Positions 20,749-31,720 of a DNA stretch of 49,240 nt are shown here, in pieces. Position 1 is the stretch's first letter. Every line of letters starts with the position of its first letter. The stretch comes from Rhodocollybia butyracea. Lineage: Eukaryota; Basidiomycota; Agaricomycetes; Agaricales; Omphalotaceae. The stretch is taken from contig JADNRY010000432.1 in assembly GCA_015501585.1 (NCBI GenBank), forward strand, positions 1-49,240. The letters are read 5' to 3'. The position numbers and the translations under genes are program-made. The notes beneath the pieces are model-generated. The model worked only from the letters and a program-made list of their open reading frames with translations, did not search any database and was not told the DNA's origin.

Positions 20749-22212
20749 GTCGCCAAAAACATGGCCTCCGGATCAAAGCGAGAGATTTGAACAGAAAACA
20801 AGCCAGAAAAAGGCTTTGAGCACGTATTCGGTATTCAAGGTATAAAGAAGACAAAAGTTCACTTAGGCAGTCAACGAACTACATAGATCACGCGTATATC
20901 ATGCACAAATTTTTGAGCCAAACCAGTCTGAGTTTACATCCAAAAAGGGAAGCACGTGAATGGGGCGGTTGGTCAAAACCTCTGTAAGTCCTTCCTCATA
21001 AACCAGTCTTCGAAGTATGATATTGATGCTGTTTTTTCAAGAATGATACTTAGCTGAGATTCAGATGCTATTGAGCCCAGCGCCAGAGACAGATCACAAG
21101 AGTAGATGCCAATGCTGCCATTAATTTGCAACTCATCAAACTTGAAGCCGAAGCCGAAGCATGAGACGCTGGGAAGAAAAAAATGAAGGTTCTCTTGTCT
21201 GGCTCCTGGACTGCAGAACTTACCGTCCGAGAACCCACTGCGCAGCGTCACCCACACGCTAGGGTGACGCTAAATGCTAAAGGCCCCTATGATTGTTATA
21301 TCTCTCAGGCCAACATCCTTCAGGCTCCCCCAAGTACCACTTCATCCATCTTAATTGGCAAACTTACTGAATTGAGAGACATTAGGCAAGATTCAAGAAC
21401 AAAAGACCAGGAGAGATGGATGAAACTCTGTCCGCGGGATGTAGGTCCTAAGATTATATCCAATGCTAGCACCAAATGTAAGGCTGACGGCAGGGAGGCC
21501 CAAGGGAGATGGAGGAGCAAACGAGAGAGATTCCACGGATGAATTGAATCAGGTGATGGCGTGTGAGCTTCTCGCCGTGATCTAGCAATAAAATAGAAGA
21601 AAATGTCGAATGTAATCCGAAGGCGGCCCCGACCATGAGGATGGCAAGAATTTCAAATCCTTCCAGTGTAAAAGTATGAAGGGGAAGCCGAAAAGAAGAT
21701 ACAGTAGGGGACTACCACTTATCACCAGGGTAATCTACCCTTTCACACGCGAGAACTTATAGATTTCTCTTTGCCAGCTCTACAGCCCCTTCTAAGTCCC
21801 TCATATCCGCAGCCATTCATTGCTCACACTCACCCAGTTGTACCACAGACGATCCCTTCTGAATCGACGGCTCGAAAGCTGCCTTTCTTTTATTCAATTC
21901 CGAGATTCAACAGGGGTCAGAGTGTCCGGTGATTATGAGTAGGGCGGAATAGGCGGGGAGGGACGAGTAGATGATTTCGAGGTAGGTAGAGTATGAGGAA
22001 AGTAATTCGGGTGTAGGCTCTGTTGAAGGCGGAAGTGCGGTGGATTAGCGCTTAGCACGCGCAGTTACCCCTACAAACAGCAAGACGATGAGTACAAATC
22101 CTAATGGATTAATGGAGGACGCTTAACTCATATCCTCTGGTACCCGCCAACCCCATCGACCTCATGAATACAAAATCATGAGACTCGACTGCCATGCATC
22201 CTCCCCGGTCGA
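20749..22212. other. No recognisable feature
   Basis: Several open frames of 60-120 codons occur on both strands (for example 21183-21542), but none shows a motif or a plausible splice model. I cannot support a gene here. Confidence 0.45.
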
Positions 22213-22905
22213 TCACCGCGGTGTGTATTTTCTCTCCAGCCCAAGACGACCAATAACAGCTCTCCTAATTTTCTCAAACAACTCAGCCTACAATTGCCGT
22301 TGTCGCGCGCGCATCTTCCTCTGCATCATGACCACTTTCTTGTTGGACATGTACCTCGCATCCGCATCATTTTTTGGCGACCCAGGCGAGACCAGGTTTC
22401 AGTGGGCGTTCACGAAGGCTTCGTGAATAGATCAGGGCGGCGTCAGAGTAAAATGAGTGTGCAATCTTGAGTGCTTTGAGGTCGGATCTCGGATTCGAGC
22501 GATGTCCCAGGTGAATGGGTGTTAGTGGCGCAGAAGGAGGGGAAGCAGACGTGGGTTTGATTTGGGTGTGAACGATGTCGATGAGTTGGGCTGAGTATAA
22601 GCTTAAGGACATGTGCTTGGCCTTCAGAGAATGTCGTTGATGCCACTGTCGCGAGCGATTCAGCTGTTATTCCAGACCATCTATGAGAGGTGCATTAGCT
22701 ATGAGATTTGAAAGCCCAGATTCATCAATTTGGGCACTCACCAGGTAAGATAATCAATGATAGGTTTGGCAGGCTTTGACTGCACTGCCAGTGGGCGGTC
22801 ATATACAACAAGCAGCGTATCATCGATCATACAGACTCCTGCGAGCTGCTGTCGTTTCGGTTTCCAGAACGTAGCGTTGGATGGAAAGTTGTGTAGGCAA
22901 TAGAC
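22213..22905 (-). pseudogene. Unrecognised multi-block protein gene, disrupted
   Basis: Reading the minus strand downward, protein-like blocks appear in order. First is TFWKPKRQQLAGVC with MIDDTLLVVYDRPLAVQ and KPIIDYLTW. A GTGAGT...ATAG intron candidate follows. Next come SGITAESLATVASTTFSEGQ and AQLIDIVHTQIKPTSASPP, then DLKALKIAHSFYSDAALIYS, NDADARYMSNKKVVMMQRKM and finally AELFEKIRRAVIGRLGLERK. The blocks lie in at least three frames, with a shift at a run of six A's near 22370 and an in-frame TAG where a Gln codon is likely. The amphipathic, charged pattern looks like a real former protein, but I do not recognise the family. Confidence 0.45.
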
Positions 22906-25036
22906 ATGGAAGACCAAGTTTGTGAGCCACGTCGTTATTCGCCGTACCCACGAAAGTCAATTCATAAATGCATAACCGCCCACGGGCCACAAATGCCGAT
23001 GACCCGCGCCATTCTTCTCACCACGACTTTCGCTTCTTGTCCTCGCCAGCTCCAGGGCACAAATGTCTTCAAGCTTCGAGCTTCAAAATGGGAGTAACAA
23101 GTCAAGAAACATGAAAGTAACGACCCGAACAAATGCTTGCGTTGCCCTTTGCCTATCACACATCAGCGCTTAGAGCGGTCGGCCGGGACAATGATCGAGC
23201 CGGCGAGCAACGTCAAGCCAAGAACAAGCCAGACGAAAGCCAAGAAAGAAAACGCGCGTCGTTCGCGTCAGTACCAGTGACCGTGTATATCCTATCAGCT
23301 GATGCGAATGGGTTGGCGGTACAGCGGTGACTAGCCCTTTTCTCGACGTCCAAGAGCTTGCTATCGCCGATGGCTATCTTGCAGTCACATTAGATGCCTA
23401 AAATTACTCTTTTCAGAGCCTGTTCCTCCTCTGAGCTTCAAGGCAATGCTCCTCGCCTCTGATTCTAATCTTTTACACCTTCTACCACAGCACACATCGT
23501 TGAATACCTACTGTAGCTACTCGTGTACTGAGGCTAGTTAGATTGGACAAATCCTAGGTTCTAACAGGAACTGGTCAGTGACTCAATGTTTTTATTTACA
23601 CCTCCCCGCTCTTCCTATCGAAGTTCAGCCACTTTCTCTATTTCAAACAACAGGAAATCGCGTCTCCTTCAAGTCTCCTTCAGAAGCAGAGAAGTGCAAA
23701 GTTCACTCTGTCCTTGGTCGGGTTTCGATGGAAAGAGTGCTTCTCCCACCCTCAACGCGTCATTAGTAGTCACTGCATCATACTATCGGCCTAAAATGGG
23801 AAGTGCCCCAAGAAATCTTACACCGGCAACTTCAGCAAGCAAACCTAAGGTAGCATAGAGCGCAAATTAAGACTTTCAGGCGTTATGCAACTGAGTATAC
23901 CATGGAACTTTGAAGAAATAGGCACCGACTCACCGTACTTATGTATCTCATCTCTCTAGTATGCGTTTTGTAAATCCCAAACACTGGATTGAAGTTCTAC
24001 CCCAGTGACGGAATTCACAGCCTGTGTACACGATGGACATCAGAAGGAGCATAGGCCAGCTGGCGGAGTCCTGGGTCCTGATTATACATGTGGAATGTCT
24101 AAAAACCGATTCAGTGGTTTTTGAGGGCGAAATCACCCACAGGCATATTTTCGGGCAAAAATCGAGACTTGGGCCAATCTTAACTTGAAATTGAGGAGAT
24201 TTTGGGCAAAAATAGGGGGTCACCCGCGTGGGCCTACCATAATCGGAGGTGGATTATTAGGCGCTAAAGAGGGGATGCTAGTTCAGAGGATGGCATTTTT
24301 CGGTGTTGAGTTAATCCATTTAAATGCGTGAAATTCGGTGTTTTTTTTTAAGCTTTTTGGATAATATACTTAGGGTCCCAAATGAGCCGAGGTTTGGTTG
24401 GTTGGGTCGGATCTCAACCCAAAAAGTCTCAAAGTTTAGCTGTTTTGGATCAGAACAAAATCAATGTTATGACCACACCACGCTTATTGTTCTATTTCAG
24501 CCTGACTGAAGTAGGCTACGAAGTTATTGGTTTCCAAGATGGTCCAAAATATGTCCTTTCATTCAGAATGTCGCAGTTCTGATTGGATATTCTGGTTTTG
24601 AAAGAACATCTTTTAGCGGGCTGAAGGTAATATTTCTTGGCCTATATCGGGCAGGCTGAAGTAGAAATGTTTGCGCTGTGCCATAAGATTCCGGTGTCTG
24701 CGGATCTCAGGGCCGGAGTCCCGTCCCAAGAGTCCAAATTATCAAATTTCGGCGTACAAACTTTCATGCTCCTTAAGTTCGCTTATATCGCCTGATTTCT
24801 TCACAACATTCCGAGTCTTCACCAAGGATGGTGCTAGCTGGAAAAGGTCATGATAAAAACAGTGCATTAACATTGGACTTAACATTGGACCTTACACTAG
24901 TCCCAGTCAATCCTATCCATATTCTCCATTGCTACCGTGTCTGCAGATACCAATATCTTGCTCTCAACAAGGCTTGAGAGAATATGTAAAGGACCGCCAT
25001 TGTTTTTTTTGGCAATTCCATGGTCAGTACCTGACC
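22906..25036. other. No recognisable feature
   Basis: About 2.1 kb without a supportable gene. A repeated TTTTTGCCC-type motif near 24150-24215 on the minus strand hints at a transposon terminus, but I cannot define it. Confidence 0.4.
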
Positions 25037-25820
25037 TAGGGATCCACCGTAACTGTATAATACGGTTTACGTTACGGCTATACGGGTGCCCGTAACCGTA
25101 CCGAGGATTTCAAAATTAATTTACGGTTACGGTTATGGTACTGCCGTATACCGTATGCTGACCGTATATATACAGGTACCACTGTACGGCCTGTAAAAAT
25201 ACTTAGGAGCCACCAATGGCTATCAAACTGTAACAAGATGCCAGCTGCTAATCCGTGAAAGCAAGCCGCCGATGGAGCATGAGGGCAATGAACTGCAATG
25301 AACTGGAACAGTACTTTGATGCGCCCCGTGCGGCATCTCACAGTATGCGCGGAAATCTGAGTAACCTCATTTGTACCAAATGGCGCGTGATTTCATGGCT
25401 ATTCCACGTATGGATTCATTTTTTATTCATCCTGTACTAGTCATAAAATGCTTATGTTCCTTAATGCAATGCTCTGCTGTTGCTGTAGAGTGCATTTTCT
25501 CAAAGGGGAGGGATACTACATCCTTGCGCCATGCACATTTGAAGCCAGAGACCATCTGTGTACTGATGTTATACAAGAATCAACCTCTGCTGAAGCGTAA
25601 AGTGCTTGAGGATGTATTAAAAGCTACTAGAGATGTATAAAATACAAGTTTGAGGTTGTAGTAATATTTATACGGCCGTATACCGTAGAAGTACCGTAAA
25701 ATACCCGTAAGAGGATTTTTGGATCTCTTTATGGTTACGGTTACGGTGCTACCGTATACCGTAAGTTACCGTCGTAAAATTTAAGGCCGTAACCGTATAT
25801 GGTTACGGCGCGGATCCTTA
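25037..25820 (+). mobile_element. hAT transposon relic with CCGTAAC-rich ends
   Basis: The left end begins TAGGGATCC and the right end, read on the minus strand, begins TAAGGATCC. Both are followed by many CCGTAACC and CGTATACCG motifs in opposite orientations. The TIR start resembles the hAT consensus (YARNGAT). The interior encodes a C-terminal hAT dimerisation domain. Most of the transposase is missing, so this is an internally deleted copy. No 8-bp duplication is visible. Confidence 0.65.
25371..25640 (+). pseudogene. hAT transposase C-terminal dimerisation domain (fragment)
   Basis: The frame reads FMAIP and, after a stretch, AVAVECIFSKGRDTTSLRHA with LKPETICVLMLYKN. The pattern (A-x-x-V-E-C/R-x-F-S-x-G-R, then R-x-x-L-x-P-E-T/S, then a hydrophobic helix) is the hAT dimerisation motif found at the C-terminus of hAT transposases. 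The catalytic core is not present in the surrounding 800 bp. Confidence 0.75.
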
Positions 25821-26814
25821 AGTATTAAGGTTTACCGCATCATCATCAATGATGTCCAGCTCGCCCTCGAACTCAGTTCACTTTGCTGGCATATCAATTC
25901 TGTTCTTTCCACCATGTTTTTGCATCTCAATGATACTTTCACCAGTAGTTTGTGTACTTATTCCAGCCAAAGAGGATTTCATTGGCTCATTAATGGCACC
26001 AAACCTTTCCTCGGTCCTCTGTCAGAAGGCTGAAACGCAGCGAAGGGATACTTGGGGATTTCACCTTTCTGAGGTACTGGTAGGGAAGTAGGAGAGCCAC
26101 TACTTAGCATACAACGCCAGTGAAGCTTGATTTGGCTAAGTTCAGGCAGCTTGCTGCTTATCGTTGGTAGATGTGACAGAAACAGAATGGGTAAAATTTT
26201 TGATAAATTCTGTAGCGCTCAATACCGGGTGGTTCAGATCCGGGAGCACTATGGAGAGGTGTTTGAATAGTTCCCCGATGGTTGCGACTATTCCAGGTCC
26301 TGCTCAGGGAGTAATTAACAGGATTCAGATGGTCTTCAAAGTTTAGAGGCCGATGTCATGTTCACAGATATCAATTGAAACATGGGATTTAGCACCACCC
26401 TACATCGCGCACCTTCAAGCTGATTTTTTCCCCACTATATAACGCGCTACTAGTACGACTATATCGAGCAAATCTGTGAATTGATGGACGTTCTCTATCG
26501 ACAACCAAGGTTAGTTTGCTGATGACTGTGCAAAATAACCGCTTCAACTCGTTCCAGGTTATACTTTGATTGAACAAGCTTTCCGAAGCTCATCCCCGTA
26601 GTTTCTAAGTATAAACTTTAAATCCTTTTAAGGCACTGTGCAAAAGCGAATACAACTCTTAGCACATGTTGCTACTGCTTTCATACTATCCCCAATAATA
26701 CAATTGCCTATATATTTTCTATTTAATCATATTTAGTCGCTTGTGCGATAGCGTATGGTGACAATCTCCCACATCCTCCTATCCTTGTAGCACGCCTTTT
26801 CCTTTGCTTCAATC
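25821..26814. other. Upstream region of the terpene synthase gene
   Basis: No supportable gene. An AT-rich TATATATT lies near 26710, about 100 nt before the terpene synthase ATG, and could serve as a TATA element. Confidence 0.4.
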
Positions 26815-28104
26815 ATGAGCGTAACCGCCCCTCATATTGGAACCTTGCCATCAAAGGCGAAAGGCGAGGTGGGCACCGTAGATCAGGGCGAAGCTATTCT
26901 AAACATCGCAACATTTTTTATTCGGGCTCTTGACTACCACCCCCCACCTGTTTCGCAAGATGTAGCTCTCCGGAAGGCTGTTGTCAATACTCTGGAATCC
27001 TGGAACATTGGGGATGCCATCAATGGATTCATGAAGTGTGTTGACGTCGGAGTGGCCGCCGCTGAGGTACTACTAGGGTTCATCATCATCATCAATTTGT
27101 TTTGTTGTTCACCAGCATTTGTGTAGCAATTTTATCCGTCACACAAGTTTGATTTGAAGATTATCATTGCAGTTTGTACAGCGTAAGCTACAGCATACTA
27201 ATAATTGCCATCGACGCGCTACTAAGTCCCATGTCATTTTTAGAGGCATGAAGTGGATGGACAACGTTGCGGACGATATCCTTGAGGCGCTCGCAGCCTT
27301 TCAAAGTCGTTTCTATGCTCGTCAACCCCAGCTTCATCCGGTCCTGGACTGCTATGCCAGCTTTATGCTCCTTCTTTATGACCACTATGAGTCATACGTT
27401 GCTGATGCAATGATCATGTCCTCTTGTACATTCATCGATGCCAGCTGTCTCGAAATGCGTGTCCTCACCAAGAGAGTCACCACCAAGTCTGATGCCAAAC
27501 TCTGGCCTTACTACCTACGAAGTCTAAGTGGTTTGTAATATGCTTTCAGACTTGTTCAATGCGGGAGCTTACTGGCTTTGCAGGTGTCTCCGGTTTCTAT
27601 GCATATGCCTGCTTTCCAATGAAGGATCACCCAGATGTTATTGAATATGTCCAGGCAATTCCGGAGATTCTTATTTTCACCAATTTCCTCAATGATGTCC
27701 TGAGGCAAGCCCTTGCTTCGACATTTTATAATACTCACTGATGATTTTACAGTTTCTATAAGGAAGAGATGGACGGAGAGCAGCACAACTATTGTCAAAT
27801 GATGTCAAGGGTTTCCAGTGATGATCCTGTCAAGATTTTACAAGGTGTGGCAGAGGAAACTATAACTGTCGCCAAACGTGCTGCCCAGATCTTGAAGGAT
27901 TCCCCAGCTGCGCTTAAAGCATTCAAAGAATATGAGCAAGGATCCATGTAGGTTCTATTCTATGACATACTCTACTTCACTGATATTGTTGACCCATAAT
28001 TTAGCCGCTTTCACCTTGATGTTGCACACTATCGCCTTCCAGCTGCTTGGAAAGCACAATTCTCATCAGAAACCAGTACCCCAAATAGATGTGCTACAGA
28101 ATAG
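26815..28104 (+). CDS. TRI5-like (trichodiene synthase family) sesquiterpene synthase, 5 exons, 341 aa
   Basis: Exons are 26815-27066, 27173-27530, 27584-27704, 27753-27947 and 28005-28104, with introns of 106, 53, 48 and 57 nt. The third intron is GC-AG (GCAAGC...ACAG), and the reading frame requires it. The protein has the class I terpene cyclase NSE metal-binding motif at residues 240-248 (NDVLSFYKE), assembled across that intron. A block QLHPVLDCYASFMLL and a C-terminal RFHLDVAHYRL (about 310-320) fit TRI5-type proteins. The aspartate-rich motif reads DNVADD at 114-119 instead of a plain DDxxD/E. Such enzymes ionise farnesyl diphosphate and cyclise it in the cytosol. The length is close to the family's usual 330-380. 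The first intron is long and its donor (GTACTA) is weak, so the join near residue 84 is the least certain part. No other pathway gene is adjacent. Confidence 0.82.
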
Positions 28105-28168
28105 TTTGAGCAAAGGGATTTCCATTGTGTACATATCTAGAGCATATGTAGAATTCGATAGTGAATAT

Positions 28169-28441
28169 TGTTGAGATTACTCCGTATCCATATCCAGAGC
28201 GATAAGCGCAGCTTTGACACTTCCTATTTTCTATTCATTGCTTATTAAGGGTTTTGGACTTATATATATACGTATTATTATTCTCCCTCTCCTCAGTTGA
28301 TTCCACTACAACTGAGTGAGATTACTTTTACTTATTATCTCTTTTCTGTTTCTTACTGATTTTCTATCGTAGATTTACATTGTCTAACAGGTAGAATAAC
28401 TTAGTTGATTCCACTACAACTAAGATTTACATTGTCTCACA
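28169..28441 (+). repeat. Copia 3 LTR (273 bp)
   Basis: Starts TGTTGAGATT and ends TCTCACA, followed by a PBS-like GATTATGAGACTTGG. It contains hairpin A (arms CTCAGTTG and CAACTGAG, 28292-28316), an intron-like segment up to 28372, B (28373-28390), a 12-nt linker, then a second hairpin A (28400-28424) joined to B. It lies 64 bp past the terpene synthase stop codon. Confidence 0.8.
28316..28372 (+). other. Intron-like segment inside Copia 3 LTR
   Basis: Begins GTGAGA, has a CTGAT branch-like motif about 20 nt before the end, and ends CGTAG. It separates the first A and B and is missing between the second A and B. The exact donor is ambiguous by one base, because the copy reads CTGA-GTGAG where the joined copy reads CTAAG. 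Confidence 0.6.
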
Positions 28442-28519
28442 GATTATGAGACTTGGTTTCTCCACGAGATTAAAGATTTACTGTTCTGATACAACAATAC
28501 AGATACTATCCAGCCAACA

Positions 28520-30069
28520 ATGTTGTCCAGAAATAGCAGCTTGCTCCCGAGCGTACCCCCATTCTCTGATTCCGAAGGCCTCACTGGAGAGGCGAATTGG
28601 AAGTCTTTTAAAGGAAGAGTTACTAGAACTTGTCAGTCGAAGGATATCTTACTGGTTTTATTGCCAAACCTTCCCCAACTATTATTGTCACTTCTGCTGG
28701 TAGTTCTACTACGACGACAACGACCTCGGTGAAGTAAGAAGGATTGGTCCAAGCGAGGACCGGTGGGGTCTTCCAGTCGGGTCCAATGTAGAAGTAGCAG
28801 TAAATATCACTTCGAAGGTATTAAACCTAAGAAGTAGGCTAGAGTAGATAGAAATAATAACACAATGAGCTTAACACTTAGCTCGGCACTTGTTGCACTC
28901 GCTGGCAACATCGTAATCACACAATATAAGAGTCACAGAGTATAAGCATCAATTGGGAGAAGGGAGAAGAGAGAGGGGGAATTAATTGATTAATCTACAA
29001 GTATGTAAAGGTACATAAATGTAGCCGAGTTGCTAAGCTAATAAAATAGTGAAACTCGTGCGGAGAGATTGGATAAGGGAACAGAACAGTCTGGTCGAAG
29101 GAGAAATACCTTTAGCCTTCCAAATTTCCGATGGGAAAGACAGAGCAGTGCAGGATACACACATGACTAGAAAACAGAGCCTCCCACCTAGCTCAGTCAG
29201 TGAGGACAGAATGGAGCGACCAATTCCAAGCGTCACGGCTCAGGTGTGCTCCGACGACTGTTGTCTACACCCTAGGAGGTACGGAGAAGTTTCGGGATAA
29301 GGAGGGGAATAATGGATAAAAGATAAATGGTAAGATCAAACAAATGATGGAATAAAACATGCGAGATAATAAACACTCAATTCTGAAATACTGGATATTT
29401 GTACGGCCTAGCGGTTTGGGCTGACGCAAGAGTAGGTGCAATGCGTCCTTGGGATACAATCCTGGAGAGAGGGGAGTGCGGGATGGCTGGAACGATGTAG
29501 GAAAAGTGGGAGGGACGAATACCCGGTATGTCCGGCAGTCCGATTAAATTAATGATTTGATTTGCGATCAACGTATAACGTCGGAGTAGCATCGGAATAG
29601 TGCTGGGCATGTAGGCGTACATGTGACAACATCCTAGAAACATAAGGGAGTGGGGAAATAATAGCTCGAAGCCATAAGTGTAACACAAACACAATAATAA
29701 AGAGAACAAGAGGTGAATAGGGCAAGTGTAGTAAGGGACAAGTAAGTAGTAAGTAATAGTAAGTAATATAAGTGAGACAAAATAGACTGTAGGTAAAGAG
29801 TGATTTAATAATGGGGAATGAAGCGATACAGTATAAACTAGCATATAAGTGAACATCAAAGTAAACTAATAGTAAATGTAACAAGTGGAGTACTAGCTAC
29901 CGCTAGGGCAGCTAGCACTACCACATTGGCAGTAACCCCTATTACTCCTACTCCTATCTTCAGTCTTACCCTCTCCGCTGAGGAATGGTTCATGCGAGAA
30001 TGCTGGGTTGCTGACACCATTATCTCCAATATTGAGGATCCATCTGGAACTGGAGCAGGAAAAGTCTGA
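28520..30069 (+). pseudogene. Copia 3 gag relic, split by a Gypsy LTR
   Basis: The gag N-terminus starts at 28520 (MLSRNSSLLPS) and contains LTGEANWKSFKGRVT, the gag pattern L-x-G-x-N-W/F. After a frameshift near 28637 it continues as GYLTGFIAKPSP to 28729. Gag sequence resumes at about 29884-30069 with TPTPIFSLTLSAEEWFMREC and ADTIISNIEDPSG, matching the Copia gag block W-x-x-x-D/E, A-x-x-I-I-x-N-I-x-D, and then stops. The 1.15-kb sequence between is a Gypsy LTR in opposite orientation. The rest of the Copia element is missing. Confidence 0.7.
28730..29883 (-). repeat. Gypsy-like solo LTR (about 1154 bp) nested in Copia 3 gag
   Basis: Read on the minus strand it starts TGTTACATTTAC and ends TTCTTACTTCA. 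The 3' part matches 13190-13701, and that copy is followed by a PBS-like site, which fixes the LTR end. About 300 bp (roughly 28990-29300) is present here but not in the other copy. A 160-codon frame inside (29377-29859) is low-complexity and hydrophobic and is not a gene. No clear 4-5 bp target duplication is seen at the junctions. Confidence 0.65.
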
Positions 30070-30102
30070 AATACTTAAGTTGACTTGAGTTGACTTGAGT
30101 AC

Positions 30103-31248
30103 GGGCCATTAGCATTTACCGTAACCCCCCCGTAACCCGCCGTAACGGTCACGGCAGGGTTACGGTAAATGTCCTCAGGGTTACGGTACTTTCTTTGAGG
30201 GTCACGGCACTTTATAAGTCCTGTAATATATGTTGCCGATCTGGAGTTTTGAGTACATCTATTGTATGCTTCTCTCGTATTTTTATATGGTACAAGCTGT
30301 TGGCATACCTATTTATACAAGTTGTGGGCCTCTTTCTAACAATTACTATGATAAATCACAGTAAAGTAATGATAATGTACTAAAAGTCGTGGCAGGCTAT
30401 GTAAATATACCAAAGATCAGGGCAAGGTTACGGTAAATGTTGTAAAGGTCACGGTAAATATACTGAAGGTCACGGCAGGGTTACGGTAAATGTTGTAAAG
30501 GTCATGGTAAACATACTAAAGGTCACGGCAGGGTTACGGTACGCACTTATTTTAAAGGTCACGGTAAATATACTAAAGGTCACGGCTGGGTTACGGTAAA
30601 TGTTGTAAAGGTCACGGCACTTTGGAAAAAGGTCACGGTAAATGTTGTAAAGGTCACGGCATTTTGGAAAAAGGTCACGGTAAATATACCAAAGGTTACG
30701 TCGGGGTTACGGCAAATGTTGTAAAGGTCACGGCACTTAGGAAAAATGTTATGGTACATGCATTGAAGGTTATGAGATATATCTTTCGGTCAGTCCGTAG
30801 GTATATATAGAAACTGGTTTCGGTCAATTATATTGGAGGTATTGAATAGCCCATGACTTACGGCCCTCTAGTTAAACGCACGATGGCCGCTCGCTGATTG
30901 CAGCGAGTGCCCAATGGCCGAAAGCGCCGGTCATATCACTGCCACAACATATGCATATATATGTTTTTGTTCTTCCCTTGCGTCATGTCAGATTATTGGA
31001 CTCGACATGAGCGATATACCACAATTGATAATAGATATCAATAAGCACTCTATCACTAATCAAACAAAGTCTGTACAAGGTCACGGCAAATCAAGTGAAG
31101 GTCACGGTAAATACACGAAAGGTAACTGTGGGGTGACGGCGGGATGACGGTGGGGTGACGGTGGGGTAACGGCAGGGTGACGGCAGGGTGACGGCCATGG
31201 GTTACGGCTGGGTTACGGCTGGGGGTTACGGTAAATGTGCTATGCCCC
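30103..31248 (+). mobile_element. Non-autonomous hAT-like element with 8-bp target duplication
   Basis: The element is flanked by TTGAGTAC on both sides (30095-30102 and 31249-31256). Its ends are GGGCCATTAGCATTTACCGT on the left and, on the minus strand, GGGGCATAGCACATTTACCG on the right. Both continue into runs of CCGTAACCC motifs. The 8-bp duplication and terminal repeat fit the hAT superfamily. The interior holds a tandem array and no transposase. Confidence 0.75.
30410..30770 (+). repeat. Tandem array of GGTCACGGTAAAT units
   Basis: Some ten units of the form AAGGTCACGGTAAATGTTGT, alternating with AAGGTCACGGCAGGGTTACG, sit inside the hAT-like element. The open frames across it only reflect the repeat. 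Confidence 0.8.
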
Positions 31249-31256
31249 TTGAGTAC

Positions 31257-31440
31257 ATATGCCAACTTCAGGTTGACTTGAGTTGATTTGAGGATATATG
31301 CCAACCTCAGGCTAATTAGAGTTGACTTGAGTATAAGGCCCACTCAAGCCCTAACCTCAAGTTGACTTGAGTTAACAAGAGTTGACCAGAGTATATATGT
31401 CAACCTCAGGTTAACTTAAGTTGCCTTGAGTATCAGGGCC
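31257..31440 (+). repeat. Degenerate GTTGACTTGAGT repeats
   Basis: Repeats of GGTTGACTTGAGTT and ATATGCCAACCTCAG lie to the right of the hAT-like element. A short run of GTTGACTTGAGT also lies just left of it (30079-30100), so the element landed in a pre-existing repeat tract. Confidence 0.65.
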
Positions 31441-31575
31441 CAAATTGAGCTAGTCAGAGGTTCTGATGGATATATTAATGGAATAAAGTCAATAAGCAAG
31501 TATATCTACTCTTTCTATAGACTCTAGTAGCTAGGCAAAAATGCAAAAATTCACCTAACTGGTACATCGTAGTAG

Positions 31576-31720
31576 TAGGGATCCGCACTGTAACTGTATG
31601 ATATGGCTTACAGTACAGCTGTATGGGTACTCGTCACTGTACTGTAAAGGGAATCTGGGTACACTTTTACGGCTGTATTCATACAGGTGTTATAGTATGG
31701 GGACCCCATACTGCAAGAAT
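31576..31720 (+). mobile_element. Truncated hAT terminus, same family as 25037-25820
   Basis: TAGGGATCCGCACTGTAACT and the following ~100 bp match the left end at 25037. The copy is cut short at 31720, where another hAT-like element begins. Confidence 0.6.

Noticed and set aside
29377..29859. 160-codon minus-strand open frame
   Set aside because: It lies wholly inside the Gypsy LTR, is low-complexity and hydrophobic, and is not conserved in the second LTR copy.
30410..30770. CRISPR-like regular array
   Set aside because: Units are contiguous variants of one short motif with no unique spacers, and the genome is eukaryotic.
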